Below are positions 56,832 to 64,000 of a stretch of DNA of 64,000 nucleotides, in pieces (within the stretch, counting starts at the first letter, position 1; each line of letters opens with the position of its first letter). A program made the translations under genes and the position numbers. The notes under the pieces are model-generated. The model was given only the letters and a program-made list of their open reading frames with translations, was not told the DNA's origin and did no database searches. Source of the stretch: Amycolatopsis orientalis DSM 40040 = KCTC 9412. GTDB taxonomy: Bacteria; Actinomycetota; Actinomycetes; Mycobacteriales; Pseudonocardiaceae. The stretch spans positions 1-64,000 of the forward strand of contig NZ_ASJB01000022.1 in assembly GCF_000478275.1 (NCBI RefSeq), in the 5' to 3' direction.

Positions 56832-58040
56832 ATGCCGAAGCACCGCCCTCGACAGACGGACAGGCTGTCCGCCCGGCACCGGACGGCCTTCGCGCTCGCC
56901 GGCGGGGCACTCGCCGTCCTGCCCGCGGTCACCGCGTCGGCCGGTCCCGACGACACCCCGATCGCCGCTGCGAAGGACACCGCGCCGCAGAACCAGGCGG
57001 CGCAGTGGCAGCCGCCCGCCGGCGTCGTCCCGGAGATCGCGGTCGACGGCAGTCTCCCCGAACCGCCCAACCCGGATCCGCTGACCGTCCCCGGCGGCAC
57101 GGGCAACGTCGGCGGCTCGTTCGCGCCGTCGGGTGCGCTCGGAATCCCCGCCAGCATGATGAAGGCGTACCGGAACGCGGCGGACATCCTCGCCAAGGAG
57201 CTGCCGGGCTGTCACATCGACTGGGCCCTGATCGCCAGCATCGGCCGGATCGAGTCCAACCACGCGCGCGGCGGCTACGTCGACGCCAAGGGCAACACCC
57301 TCGAACCGATCCTCGGCCCGCAGCTCAACGGCGCCGGACCGTTCGCGGCCATCCCGGACACCGACGGCGGCAAGTACGACGGCGACACCGCTTGGGACCG
57401 CGCCGTCGGCCCGACGCAGTTCATCCCGTCCACGTGGAAGGGCTACGCCTCCGACGGGAACGGCGACGGCGAGTCGAACCCGAACAACATCTACGACGCG
57501 ACCCTGGGTTCGGGCCGCTACCTCTGCTCCGGCGGCGTCGACCTGACCTCCGAGCAGACCCAGCGCGTGGCCGTGTATCGCTACAACCACTCATTGTCCT
57601 ATGTGGACACCGTGATCCGCTGGGCGGTCGCCTACCGCGGCGGCGTCGCCACGCTGCCGGACAGCCAGGTCCCGGTCGGCGCGCCCGATTCCTCGAACGT
57701 CGCCGCCGACACACCCGGCGGGCAACTGCCGGTCCCGACCCTGCCCGGCACTCCCCCGCCCGGCACGACCACGCCGCCGCCGAGCCCGCTGCCCGGCTCG
57801 TCGTTCCCGCCGAGCAGCCCCGTGCCACCCACGAGCACGTCGCCGTCGAAGCCGACCAGCACCCCGCCTTCGTCGACGCCGCCCTCCTCCACACCGCCCT
57901 CGTCCACGCCGCCTTCGAGCACCCCGCCGTCGTCGACTCCTCCTCCGTCGAGCACCACGACCACTCCGCCGCCGTCTTCGACCCCGGCCGGGAACACCGG
58001 TGACGCGACGCCGACCAGCTCCGCTTCGCCCACGCCGTAA
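56832..58040 (+). CDS. Secreted lytic transglycosylase with Ser/Thr/Pro tail
   Basis: 402 residues. A signal peptide (RHRTAFALAGGALAVLPAVTASA) precedes a transglycosylase domain (about residues 100-270) with catalytic Glu141 in IGRIESNHARGG and WDRAVGPTQFIPSTWKGYA. The last 120 residues are a low-complexity tail with repeated SSTPP units, probably wall-spanning. It should cut peptidoglycan glycan strands outside the membrane. A long AT-richer leader lies upstream. No gene partner is evident. Confidence 0.88.
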   Translation: MPKHRPRQTDRLSARHRTAFALAGGALAVLPAVTASAGPDDTPIAAAKDTAPQNQAAQWQPPAGVVPEIAVDGSLPEPPNPDPLTVPGGTGNVGGSFAPSGALGIPASMMKAYRNAADILAKELPGCHIDWALIASIGRIESNHARGGYVDAKGNTLEPILGPQLNGAGPFAAIPDTDGGKYDGDTAWDRAVGPTQFIPSTWKGYASDGNGDGESNPNNIYDATLGSGRYLCSGGVDLTSEQTQRVAVYRYNHSLSYVDTVIRWAVAYRGGVATLPDSQVPVGAPDSSNVAADTPGGQLPVPTLPGTPPPGTTTPPPSPLPGSSFPPSSPVPPTSTSPSKPTSTPPSSTPPSSTPPSSTPPSSTPPSSTPPPSSTTTTPPPSSTPAGNTGDATPTSSASPTP

Positions 58041-58044
58041 CCCA

Positions 58045-58066
58045 CGCGTTTAGTCCTCTGGATGCG
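58045..58066 (+). repeat. Sixth copy of the 22-bp hairpin repeat
   Basis: CGCGTTTAG-TCCT-CTGGATGCG, same orientation as the cluster at 48911-49204, 9 kb away. It starts 4 bp after the transglycosylase stop. Confidence 0.7.
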
Positions 58067-58150
58067 AGGCTCGTCGTGCCCGGAATGTCCTGAACGTGTT
58101 CCGCGTTACCTCCTCTCGTAGATCATCGAGCCGAGAGAAGTGGGACACGG

Positions 58151-58579
58151 ATGTCGTCTTTCGTCATGACCGCCGAGGAACGGGAAGCCTTCCTGAGTGA
58201 GGTCCACATCGGGGTCCTGGCCGTGGAACGGGAAGGACGGGCTCCGCTGGCCGTACCGGTCTGGTACGACTACGAGCCCGGTGGGGAGCTCCTGATCTGG
58301 ATGGACGGCGGTTCGGTCAAGGACAAGGCGATCAAGAAGGCGGGCAGGCTGAGCCTGGTCGCGCAGTCGGAGACCCTGCCGTACAAGTACGTGACGGCCG
58401 AGGGGCCGGTCATCGCCAACGACGCGCCGCCGACCCGGGAGCAGGCGCTGAAGATCGCGCATCGGTATCTGCCCGAGGCGGAGGGCACGAAGTACGTCGA
58501 TGGCGCTCTCAACGACAACTCCGTCCTGGTCCGCGTCCGGCCGGAGAAGTGGCTGAGCAACGACCAGGGCAAGGCGTAG
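58151..58579 (+). CDS. PPOX-type FMN/F420-binding protein
   Basis: 142 residues. The pyridoxamine-5'-phosphate-oxidase-like split barrel is visible in FLSEVHIGVLAVEREGRAPLAVPVWYDYEPGGELLIWMDGGSVKDKAI, typical of actinobacterial proteins that bind F420 or flavin. Starts behind GAGAAGTGGGA. Activity not predictable. Converges on the gcl gene with an 18-bp hairpin between. Confidence 0.82.
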   Translation: MSSFVMTAEEREAFLSEVHIGVLAVEREGRAPLAVPVWYDYEPGGELLIWMDGGSVKDKAIKKAGRLSLVAQSETLPYKYVTAEGPVIANDAPPTREQALKIAHRYLPEAEGTKYVDGALNDNSVLVRVRPEKWLSNDQGKA

Positions 58580-58587
58580 CACCGGAT

Positions 58588-58640
58588 GAGATGAACGGGA
58601 CTTTCCTGGCGGGCCTTGGCATGAAAGTCCCGTTCATCTC
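58588..58640. terminator. 18-bp hairpin, bidirectional terminator
   Basis: Perfect arms 58588-58605 and 58623-58640 (core AACGGGACTTTC) with a 17-nt loop, in the gap between the convergent PPOX and gcl genes. Confidence 0.7.
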
Positions 58641-58646
58641 GTTCCC

Positions 58647-60341
58647 TCAGCCCGCGATCGGCTCGAACTCGACGACGCTGTCGAGCGCCTTGCCCATCGC
58701 GGCGTTCCCTTCTCGTTCGATCATGATCTCCACCAGCACCGGCCGCGAAGTGCGCTCCGCCTCCTTACGCGCCCATGCCAGCGACGCCCGGATCTCGCCC
58801 GGCTCGGTGACGCGGGTGCCGGAGCAGCCGTAGGCCTCCATGACCTTCACGTTGTCCGTGCCGATCTTGTCGTAGTGGATGTCGACCTCGAAGTTCATCT
58901 CGTAGCCGGTCTCGGCCTGCCGGATGAGCCCGAGGTACTCGTTGTTGAGCATGATCAGCACGAACCCGACGTCGTACTGCGCGGCCACCGCCAGCTCCTC
59001 CACCAGGAACTGGAACGAGTAGTCCCCGACGACGCCGACGACCTCCGCCTCCGGTTTCGCCTTCTTGACGCCGATCGCCGCCGGGATCTCCCAGCCGAGC
59101 GGACCCGCCTGGCCGCACACCTGGTAGTGGCGGGGCTTGTGCGCGCGCTGGAACTGCCCGGACCAGATCTGGTACAGCCCGATCGCGGTGACGAAGTAGG
59201 CGTCCTCGCCGTAGAACTCGTTGATCTCCTTGAACACGCGCGGTGCCTTGATCGGCGTGTCGTCGAAGTCCTCGCGCCTGGGCAGGCTCTGTTTGAGTTC
59301 GCCGATCCGTCGCGGCCACGCCCGATCCCGCGCCGGGGAACGTTTCGACGCGGCCGCGATCAGCGCGTCCAGGAACGCTCCCGTGTCGGACACGATCCCG
59401 AGGTCCGGCCCGAACACCTTGCCCAGCTGGGTGGGTTCGATGTCGACGTGGATGAACTTCCGGCTGCCGCGGTAGACCTCCAGGTCACCGGTGTGCCGGT
59501 CACCGAACCGGGCACCGAGCGCGAGCACCAGATCCGCTTCGAGGAAGGCCGCGTTCGCCCACCGCTGCGACGTCTGGATCCCCGCCATCCCGGCGAACAG
59601 TTCGTGGTCCTCGGGGAAGGTCCCCTTGCCCATCAGCGTCACGCCGACCGGCACGCCGAGCAGTTCGGCCGCGGTCCGCAGCCGGTCACTCGCGCCACCG
59701 AGCACCACGCCGCCGCCGGCGATGATCAGCGGCCGTTCCGCGGCCAGCAGCAGATCGAGCGCCCGCTCGACCCGGGCGGGCGACGGCGTCACCGTGGTGA
59801 CCGGCAGCGGCGAGTCGATGCTGGAGTCCCATTCGATGTCCTGGCGCTGGACGTCGATCGGCAGGTCGATCAGCACCGGGCCGGGGCGGCCGGACCGGGC
59901 GACGCGGAACGCCTCGCGGAACACCCAGGGCAGCTGCGCGGCCTCCTTGACCTGCACCGCCCATTTGGTCACCGGCTTCGCGATCTCGACGATGTCGACG
60001 GCCTGGAACGCCTCGGTGTGCAGCTTCCGCGAATCGGCCTGCCCGGTGATGCAGATGATCGGGATCGAGTCGGCCTGTGCGGTGTAGAGCCCGGTGATCA
60101 TGTTCGTCCCGGCGGGCCCGGAGGTGCCGATCGCGACGCCGACGTTGCCCGTGGTCCTTGCCCAGCCGTCGGCCATATGGGTCGCGCCCTCTTCGTGGCG
60201 CACGATCAGATGCTCGATGCCGCTGCCCTGCATCGCTTGGTACAGCGGGAGGATCGCGGCGCCGGGGCAGCCGAACGCGGTGTCGACGCCCTCACTGACC
60301 AGGACGTCGACGACGGCCTGCATGGCGGGGATTCTGGGCAT
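58647..60341 (-). CDS. gcl: Glyoxylate carboligase-like ThDP enzyme
   Basis: 564 residues. The three-domain ThDP fold matches E. coli glyoxylate carboligase motif by motif (ITGLYTAQADSIPIICITGQA, EAFQAVDIVEIAKPV, CGQAGPLGWEIPAAIGV, the GDYSFQF Mg site, NNEYLGLIRQ). E. coli Gcl has Val51 in RHVEGA in place of the Glu found in other ThDP enzymes; here the equivalent is Glu50 (RHEEGATHM). Tartronate semialdehyde synthesis from two glyoxylates is inferred from the operon (hyi, glxR). The start lies 3 bp beyond the glxR stop. Confidence 0.85.
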   Translation of the reverse strand: MPRIPAMQAVVDVLVSEGVDTAFGCPGAAILPLYQAMQGSGIEHLIVRHEEGATHMADGWARTTGNVGVAIGTSGPAGTNMITGLYTAQADSIPIICITGQADSRKLHTEAFQAVDIVEIAKPVTKWAVQVKEAAQLPWVFREAFRVARSGRPGPVLIDLPIDVQRQDIEWDSSIDSPLPVTTVTPSPARVERALDLLLAAERPLIIAGGGVVLGGASDRLRTAAELLGVPVGVTLMGKGTFPEDHELFAGMAGIQTSQRWANAAFLEADLVLALGARFGDRHTGDLEVYRGSRKFIHVDIEPTQLGKVFGPDLGIVSDTGAFLDALIAAASKRSPARDRAWPRRIGELKQSLPRREDFDDTPIKAPRVFKEINEFYGEDAYFVTAIGLYQIWSGQFQRAHKPRHYQVCGQAGPLGWEIPAAIGVKKAKPEAEVVGVVGDYSFQFLVEELAVAAQYDVGFVLIMLNNEYLGLIRQAETGYEMNFEVDIHYDKIGTDNVKVMEAYGCSGTRVTEPGEIRASLAWARKEAERTSRPVLVEIMIEREGNAAMGKALDSVVEFEPIAG

Positions 60342-60344
60342 GCG

Positions 60345-61232
60345 TCACTCCTTGCTTTCCGCGCCGGACAGCGCTTCGACGACTTTCAGCAGGGCGGAGT
60401 GATCGAGCGAGCCGTGGCCCATCGCCCGTCCGGCGGCGATGAGCTGGGCGACCAGCCCGGTGATCGGCAGTGCGACGTCGGCCTGCCGGGCGGCGGCGAG
60501 CGCGATGCCCATGTCCTTGTGGTGCAGATCGATCCGGAAGCCCGGCGCGAATTCCCTTGCCACCATGGACTTCCGCTTGAGTTCGAGGATCCGGCTGCCC
60601 GCGAGGCCGCCCGCCAGCACGTCCAGTCCGACACCGGCGTCGACGCCCGAGGCTTCGAGCAGCACGATGGCTTCGGCGATCAGCCCGTAGGTCCCGCCGA
60701 CCACCAGCTGGTTGGCGGCTTTCACCACCTGCCCGGCACCGTGCGGCCCGACATGGACGATCGTCTTGCCGACGGCTTCCAGGATCGGGAGCGCGGCCGC
60801 GAAGTCGTCGTCCTCACCACCGACCATAATGGACAGTGAGGCCTGCTGGGCACCGGCCTGACCGCCGGAAACGGGCGCGTCCAGCACCCGGATCTCCCGT
60901 TCGCCCGCCCGTTCGGCCACCTCGATGGAGGTCTCCGGCCGGATGGTGCTCATGTCGATCAGCAGGGTCCCCGGTTTCGCCGCTTCCAGCACCCCGCCCG
61001 CCGCGAGCACGACGGCCTCGACCTGAGGGTGGTTCGGCAGCATGGTGATGACGACTTCCGCGCCCGAGACGGCGTCCGTCACCCCGGTGGCCGCCCGTCC
61101 GCCCACGGCCTCCAGCCGGGCGAGCGCGTCGGCGTTCGTGTCGAATCCGCTCACCTCGTACCCGGCGGCGGCGAGATGTCCCGCCATCGGCCCGCCCATG
61201 ATCCCCAGTCCGATGAATCCCAGCTTGGTCAT
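60345..61232 (-). CDS. glxR: Tartronate semialdehyde reductase
   Basis: 295 residues from ATG 61232 behind AGGGGAC. A 3-hydroxyisobutyrate-dehydrogenase-type enzyme with FIGLGIMGGPMAGHL (NAD(P) binding), the substrate-binding DAPVSGGQAGA and the catalytic Lys in GQVVKAANQL. Position between hyi and gcl defines it as reducing tartronate semialdehyde to glycerate. Its ATG overlaps the hyi stop (ATGA). Confidence 0.88.
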   Translation of the reverse strand: MTKLGFIGLGIMGGPMAGHLAAAGYEVSGFDTNADALARLEAVGGRAATGVTDAVSGAEVVITMLPNHPQVEAVVLAAGGVLEAAKPGTLLIDMSTIRPETSIEVAERAGEREIRVLDAPVSGGQAGAQQASLSIMVGGEDDDFAAALPILEAVGKTIVHVGPHGAGQVVKAANQLVVGGTYGLIAEAIVLLEASGVDAGVGLDVLAGGLAGSRILELKRKSMVAREFAPGFRIDLHHKDMGIALAAARQADVALPITGLVAQLIAAGRAMGHGSLDHSALLKVVEALSGAESKE

Positions 61233-62056
61233 GCCAGTCCCCTTCGTTCGAAAGGCAGCCACGACAGCGAATCCGCGCTCGGCCCGTCGGGCTTGTACTC
61301 CACGCCGACCTGCCCGCGGTAGCCCGCCGTCTGCAGCTTTTCCAGGTATCCCTCGATGTCCAGCGTTCCGGTCCCCGGCTGGTGCCGCCCTGGGGCGTCG
61401 GCGATCTGCACATGACCGATCCGTCCGGTGTGGACGGACACGACCCGGTCGAGGTCGTCACCGTTGACCGCCAGGTGGTACAGGTCGGCCAGCAGCTTCA
61501 CGTTGTCCCGCCCGAGTTCGTCGAGCACCTTCAGCACGTCGGCCGCGGTCTTGAGCGGGTACTTTTCCGCTCCCGACAACGGCTCCAGGACGATCTCCGC
61601 ATCGACCCGCGCGGCGGCGTCCGAGGCGAGCGCCAAATTCTCCAGCCCGAGCTTGTCCTGCCCGGCCGGGTCTGCGCCGTCGATCCGGTTTCCGTAGAGC
61701 GCGTTGAACCGGCGGCAGCCGAGCCGCTCACCCAGCTCGATCGCGGAAGCGACACTGTGGGCGAACTCCTTCTCACGGCCGGTCCAGGTGACCAGACCCC
61801 GGTCGCCGCCCGCCATGTCGCCGGGGAAGAAGTTCAACCCCGTCACCGCGACCCCGGCCTTCTCGACCGACGCGACGAACGCGTCGACGTCGGCGGAGTC
61901 CGGCACCGCCGTCTCGAACGGCCACCAGTACTCGACCGCGGTGAACCCCGCCGCGCGCGCCGCCTCCGCGCGTTCGAGGAGCGGCAACTCGGTGAAGACC
62001 ATCGACAGGTTCAGCACGTAGGGCAGCGCATGACGCGAACCGGCAAGATCAGCCAT
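61229..62056 (-). CDS. hyi: Hydroxypyruvate isomerase
   Basis: 275 residues of the AP-endonuclease-2-like TIM barrel used by Hyi: LNLSMVFTELPLLERAEAARAAGFTAVEYWWPFE at the start, then GLNFFPGDMAGGDRG, FNALYGNR and the metal-site Glu/Asp/His in LEPLSG, LADLYHL and GHVQIADAPGRHQPG. It interconverts hydroxypyruvate and tartronate semialdehyde. First gene of the glyoxylate operon hyi-glxR-gcl, promoter in the 233-bp gap upstream. Confidence 0.9.
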   Translation of the reverse strand: MADLAGSRHALPYVLNLSMVFTELPLLERAEAARAAGFTAVEYWWPFETAVPDSADVDAFVASVEKAGVAVTGLNFFPGDMAGGDRGLVTWTGREKEFAHSVASAIELGERLGCRRFNALYGNRIDGADPAGQDKLGLENLALASDAAARVDAEIVLEPLSGAEKYPLKTAADVLKVLDELGRDNVKLLADLYHLAVNGDDLDRVVSVHTGRIGHVQIADAPGRHQPGTGTLDIEGYLEKLQTAGYRGQVGVEYKPDGPSADSLSWLPFERRGLA

Positions 62057-62154
62057 CGAAACCTCAGTTATTTCGCTCTGCGGAAACTTTCTTTCGTATA
62101 TCGAGAATAGCCCGCTGACCTGGCCTCGGTCAACGGGCTCCGGCCCAGAGAGAG

Positions 62155-62231
62155 CTGAAGGGAGCTTTCACCGCATCCCATGCGACGAAAGCTCCCTTCG
62201 CCGCGTGCCATGCGGGGAAAGTTCCCTTCAG
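62155..62231. repeat. Two tandem 30-bp units with a shared hairpin
   Basis: CTGAAGGGAGCTTTC (62155-62169) can pair with GAAAGCTCCCTTC (62187-62199) or, nearly as well, with GAAAGTTCCCTTCAG (62217-62231). Between them two 30-bp units (62171-62200, 62201-62230) match at 24 of 30 positions. It lies between the divergent hyi operon and the epoxide hydrolase gene. Confidence 0.6.
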
Positions 62232-62289
62232 CCACCCGGTCGGGCGGAAGTCCACGAATTGTCGGACCCCATCGTTACCGTCGACCGCC

Positions 62290-63444
62290 ATGGACACGAC
62301 GCCCTTCCGAGCCCGCGTCCCGGAGGCCGAACTCGAAGACCTCCGCGCCCGGCTCCACCGCACCCGCTGGCCCGAAGACGAGACCGTCGACGACTGGTCG
62401 CAGGGGGTTCCCGCCGCCTACCTGCGCGAACTGTGCGCCTACTGGGCGGAGACCTACGACTGGCGCGCCGCGGAGTCCCGGCTCAACGCGATCCCCCAGT
62501 TCCGGACCGAGATCGACGGCCTCGGCATCCACTATCTGCACGCCCGCTCACCACATCCCGGCGCACTGCCGCTGATCCTCACGCACGGCTGGCCGGGTTC
62601 GGTCTTCGAATTCCTTGACGTGCTGGGCCCGCTCACCGATCCGGTCGCCCACGGCGGCGACGCGGCCGACGCCTTCCACGTCGTCGTCCCGTCCCTGCCC
62701 GGTTACGGCTTCAGTGACAAACCCGCCAAGACCGGCTGGTCGATCCAGCGCATCGCCGACGCTTGGATCCGCCTGATGACAGGCCTCGGCTACGAACGCT
62801 TCGGCGCGCAGGGCGGCGACTGGGGCACGAGCATCACCACGCTCATGGGACGCACCGCTCCCGAACGCCTCGCCGGGATCCACCTCAATCCGCCGCTCGC
62901 GGCACCGGACCCGGCGACGTTCGACGACCTGACCGAGTTCGAGCGGAAGTCGCTCGCCGATCTCGAACACGCCAAAGTGGACGGTTCCGGCTACGCGAAC
63001 CAGCAGGCGACCCGGCCGCAGACGATCGGCTACGCGCTGACGGACTCGCCGGTGGCGCTGTGCGCGTGGATCCTCGAAAAGTTCCAGGCGTGGACCGATT
63101 GCGACGGCCATCCGGAGAACGCGCTGAGCCGGGACGCGATGCTCGACGACATCACGCTCTACTGGCTGACCGGCACCGGCGCCTCGTCCGCCCGGTTGTA
63201 CTGGGAGAGCTTCGGCGAGGTGTCGAGCTGGTTCTCCGAGTCCACCGTGGACAAGATCTCCGTGCCGACCGGCTGTTCGATCTTCCCGCGCGAGACCCCG
63301 CGCCCGTCCCGGCGCTGGGCCGAACGCCGGTTCACCGACATCCGGTACTGGAACGAACTCGAGCGGGGCGGGCATTTCGCCGCCTTCGAACAGCCGGCTG
63401 TCTTCACCGAGGAGGTGCGGTCGTTCTTCCGGCTGGTGCGCTGA
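62290..63444 (+). CDS. Epoxide hydrolase (EHN-type alpha/beta hydrolase)
   Basis: 384 residues. An N-terminal epoxide-hydrolase domain (PFRARVPEAELEDLRARLHRTRWP) precedes the alpha/beta core with oxyanion motif HGWPGSVFEF, nucleophile Asp177 (GAQGGDWGTS) and His362 (RGGHFAAFEQP). This layout matches microsomal-type bacterial epoxide hydrolases. Divergent from hyi. Natural substrate is not apparent; no monooxygenase gene is adjacent. Confidence 0.88.
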   Translation: MDTTPFRARVPEAELEDLRARLHRTRWPEDETVDDWSQGVPAAYLRELCAYWAETYDWRAAESRLNAIPQFRTEIDGLGIHYLHARSPHPGALPLILTHGWPGSVFEFLDVLGPLTDPVAHGGDAADAFHVVVPSLPGYGFSDKPAKTGWSIQRIADAWIRLMTGLGYERFGAQGGDWGTSITTLMGRTAPERLAGIHLNPPLAAPDPATFDDLTEFERKSLADLEHAKVDGSGYANQQATRPQTIGYALTDSPVALCAWILEKFQAWTDCDGHPENALSRDAMLDDITLYWLTGTGASSARLYWESFGEVSSWFSESTVDKISVPTGCSIFPRETPRPSRRWAERRFTDIRYWNELERGGHFAAFEQPAVFTEEVRSFFRLVR

Positions 63445-63489
63445 TCGCTTGACCGTGACACCGTGTCAGGCTGTCTGGTGGGAGACGTC

Positions 63490-64000
63490 ATGTTCAGTAT
63501 CGGAGACTTCGCCAAACACGGCCGCGTGTCGGTCCGGATGCTGCGTCACTATGACGCCATCGGGCTGCTGCGGCCCGCCAGGGTCGACCCGTTCAGCGGC
63601 TACCGGTCCTACACCGGCGATCAGCTGGCCCGGCTCAACCGGGTGATCGCGCTCAAGGATCTCGGTTTCACGCTCACCCAGGTACAGGAGATCCTCGACG
63701 CCGAGATCGGCGTGGACGAGCTGCGCGGAATGCTGCGGCTGCGGCGGGCCGAGCTCGAAGCGGCGATCGCGGCCGACGAGATGCGGCTCAGGGCCGTCGA
63801 GGCGAGGCTCCGGTCGATCGAAAGCGAGGGAGTCATGCCTTCCGAAGACGTCGTCGTCAAGAGCCTTCCCGCGGTGCGCGTCGCCGAGCTGACCGGCACG
63901 GTGAGCGGATACGTCAACGAGGAGATCGGGCCGGTGGTGCAGCGGCTCTACCGGGAGCTGTTCGGCGCGCTCGGCCCGATCACCCCGTCGGGACCGTTGA
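63490..64000 (+). CDS. MerR-family regulator with GyrI-like effector domain (partial)
   Basis: At least 170 residues; the frame runs off the window end. N-terminal MerR HTH (FSIGDFAKHGRVSVRMLRHYDAIGLLRPARVDPFSGYRSYTGDQ), a coiled-coil helix, then the start of a GyrI-like ligand domain (VKSLPAVRVAELTGTVSGY). Such regulators (BltR/TipA type) sense drugs or metabolites. Start ATG 63490. No target is visible because the gene is at the window edge. Confidence 0.85.
   Translation, partial: MFSIGDFAKHGRVSVRMLRHYDAIGLLRPARVDPFSGYRSYTGDQLARLNRVIALKDLGFTLTQVQEILDAEIGVDELRGMLRLRRAELEAAIAADEMRLRAVEARLRSIESEGVMPSEDVVVKSLPAVRVAELTGTVSGYVNEEIGPVVQRLYRELFGALGPITPSGPL

Overview
The window is a high-GC actinobacterial chromosome segment. 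GTG starts are frequent, third codon positions are almost always G or C, and regulators of the TetR, GntR, PaaX, ANTAR and LuxR types are abundant. Gene content and the style of its intergenic hairpins suggest a soil actinomycete close to Amycolatopsis; that genus is an inference, because no rRNA or tRNA gene is present. The ordinary chromosomal genes, with no phage or conjugative core, suggest an accessory-rich chromosomal arm.

Layout. 0-2.5 kb: a DUF222/HNH nuclease gene with a LexA-type box at its promoter, followed by three tandem ~205-nt structured elements. 2.4-8.9 kb: a MmcQ/YjbR protein, then a five-gene catabolic operon (SDR, amidohydrolase, MaoC hydratase, MHS-type permease, acyl-CoA ligase) divergent from a PaaX-type repressor. 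8.9-14.4 kb: a methyltransferase, a glycosyltransferase, and two regulator/enzyme pairs (TetR with a CYP102-like P450, TetR with an SDR) sharing palindromic intergenic regions. 14.4-19.2 kb: a Cys-containing HTH regulator divergent from a folE paralogue, then a membrane KAP NTPase with a decayed second P-loop domain. 19.4-24.1 kb: an SRPBCC/acyl-CoA-ligase fusion, a second CoA ligase and its divergent GAF-LuxR regulator.

27-41.7 kb is a signalling block. It holds a DevR/DevS-like (DosR) pair, two Acg-type nitroreductase-like proteins and a DUF1876 (Rv1738-like) protein, as in the mycobacterial dormancy regulon, plus two ANTAR proteins, a lone receiver, a NarL-type regulator, a PAS kinase and a 1497-residue soluble HAMP-repeat hybrid kinase. 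40-44.5 kb adds PspAB and a polyamine operon (decarboxylase, speD, speE). 44.5-50 kb: MFS/AsnC pair, UvrA-like ABC protein, a cluster of 22-bp hairpins and a LigD-type polymerase. 50-56.6 kb: TetR regulators, a GerW-like protein, agmatine deiminase, a GntR regulator with a divergent nitrilase (a possible second putrescine route), an exported hydrolase and an ArsR regulator. 56.8-64 kb: a transglycosylase, a PPOX protein, the glyoxylate operon hyi-glxR-gcl, an epoxide hydrolase and a MerR gene cut by the window end.

The most unusual items are the tandem structured elements behind the SOS-controlled nuclease (one stem shows a compensatory base-pair change), the nested cruciform at 33.0-33.3 kb, hairpin repeats that differ only by a swapped base pair, the KAP protein with a dead first P-loop, and a glyoxylate carboligase carrying the Glu that the E. 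coli enzyme lacks.
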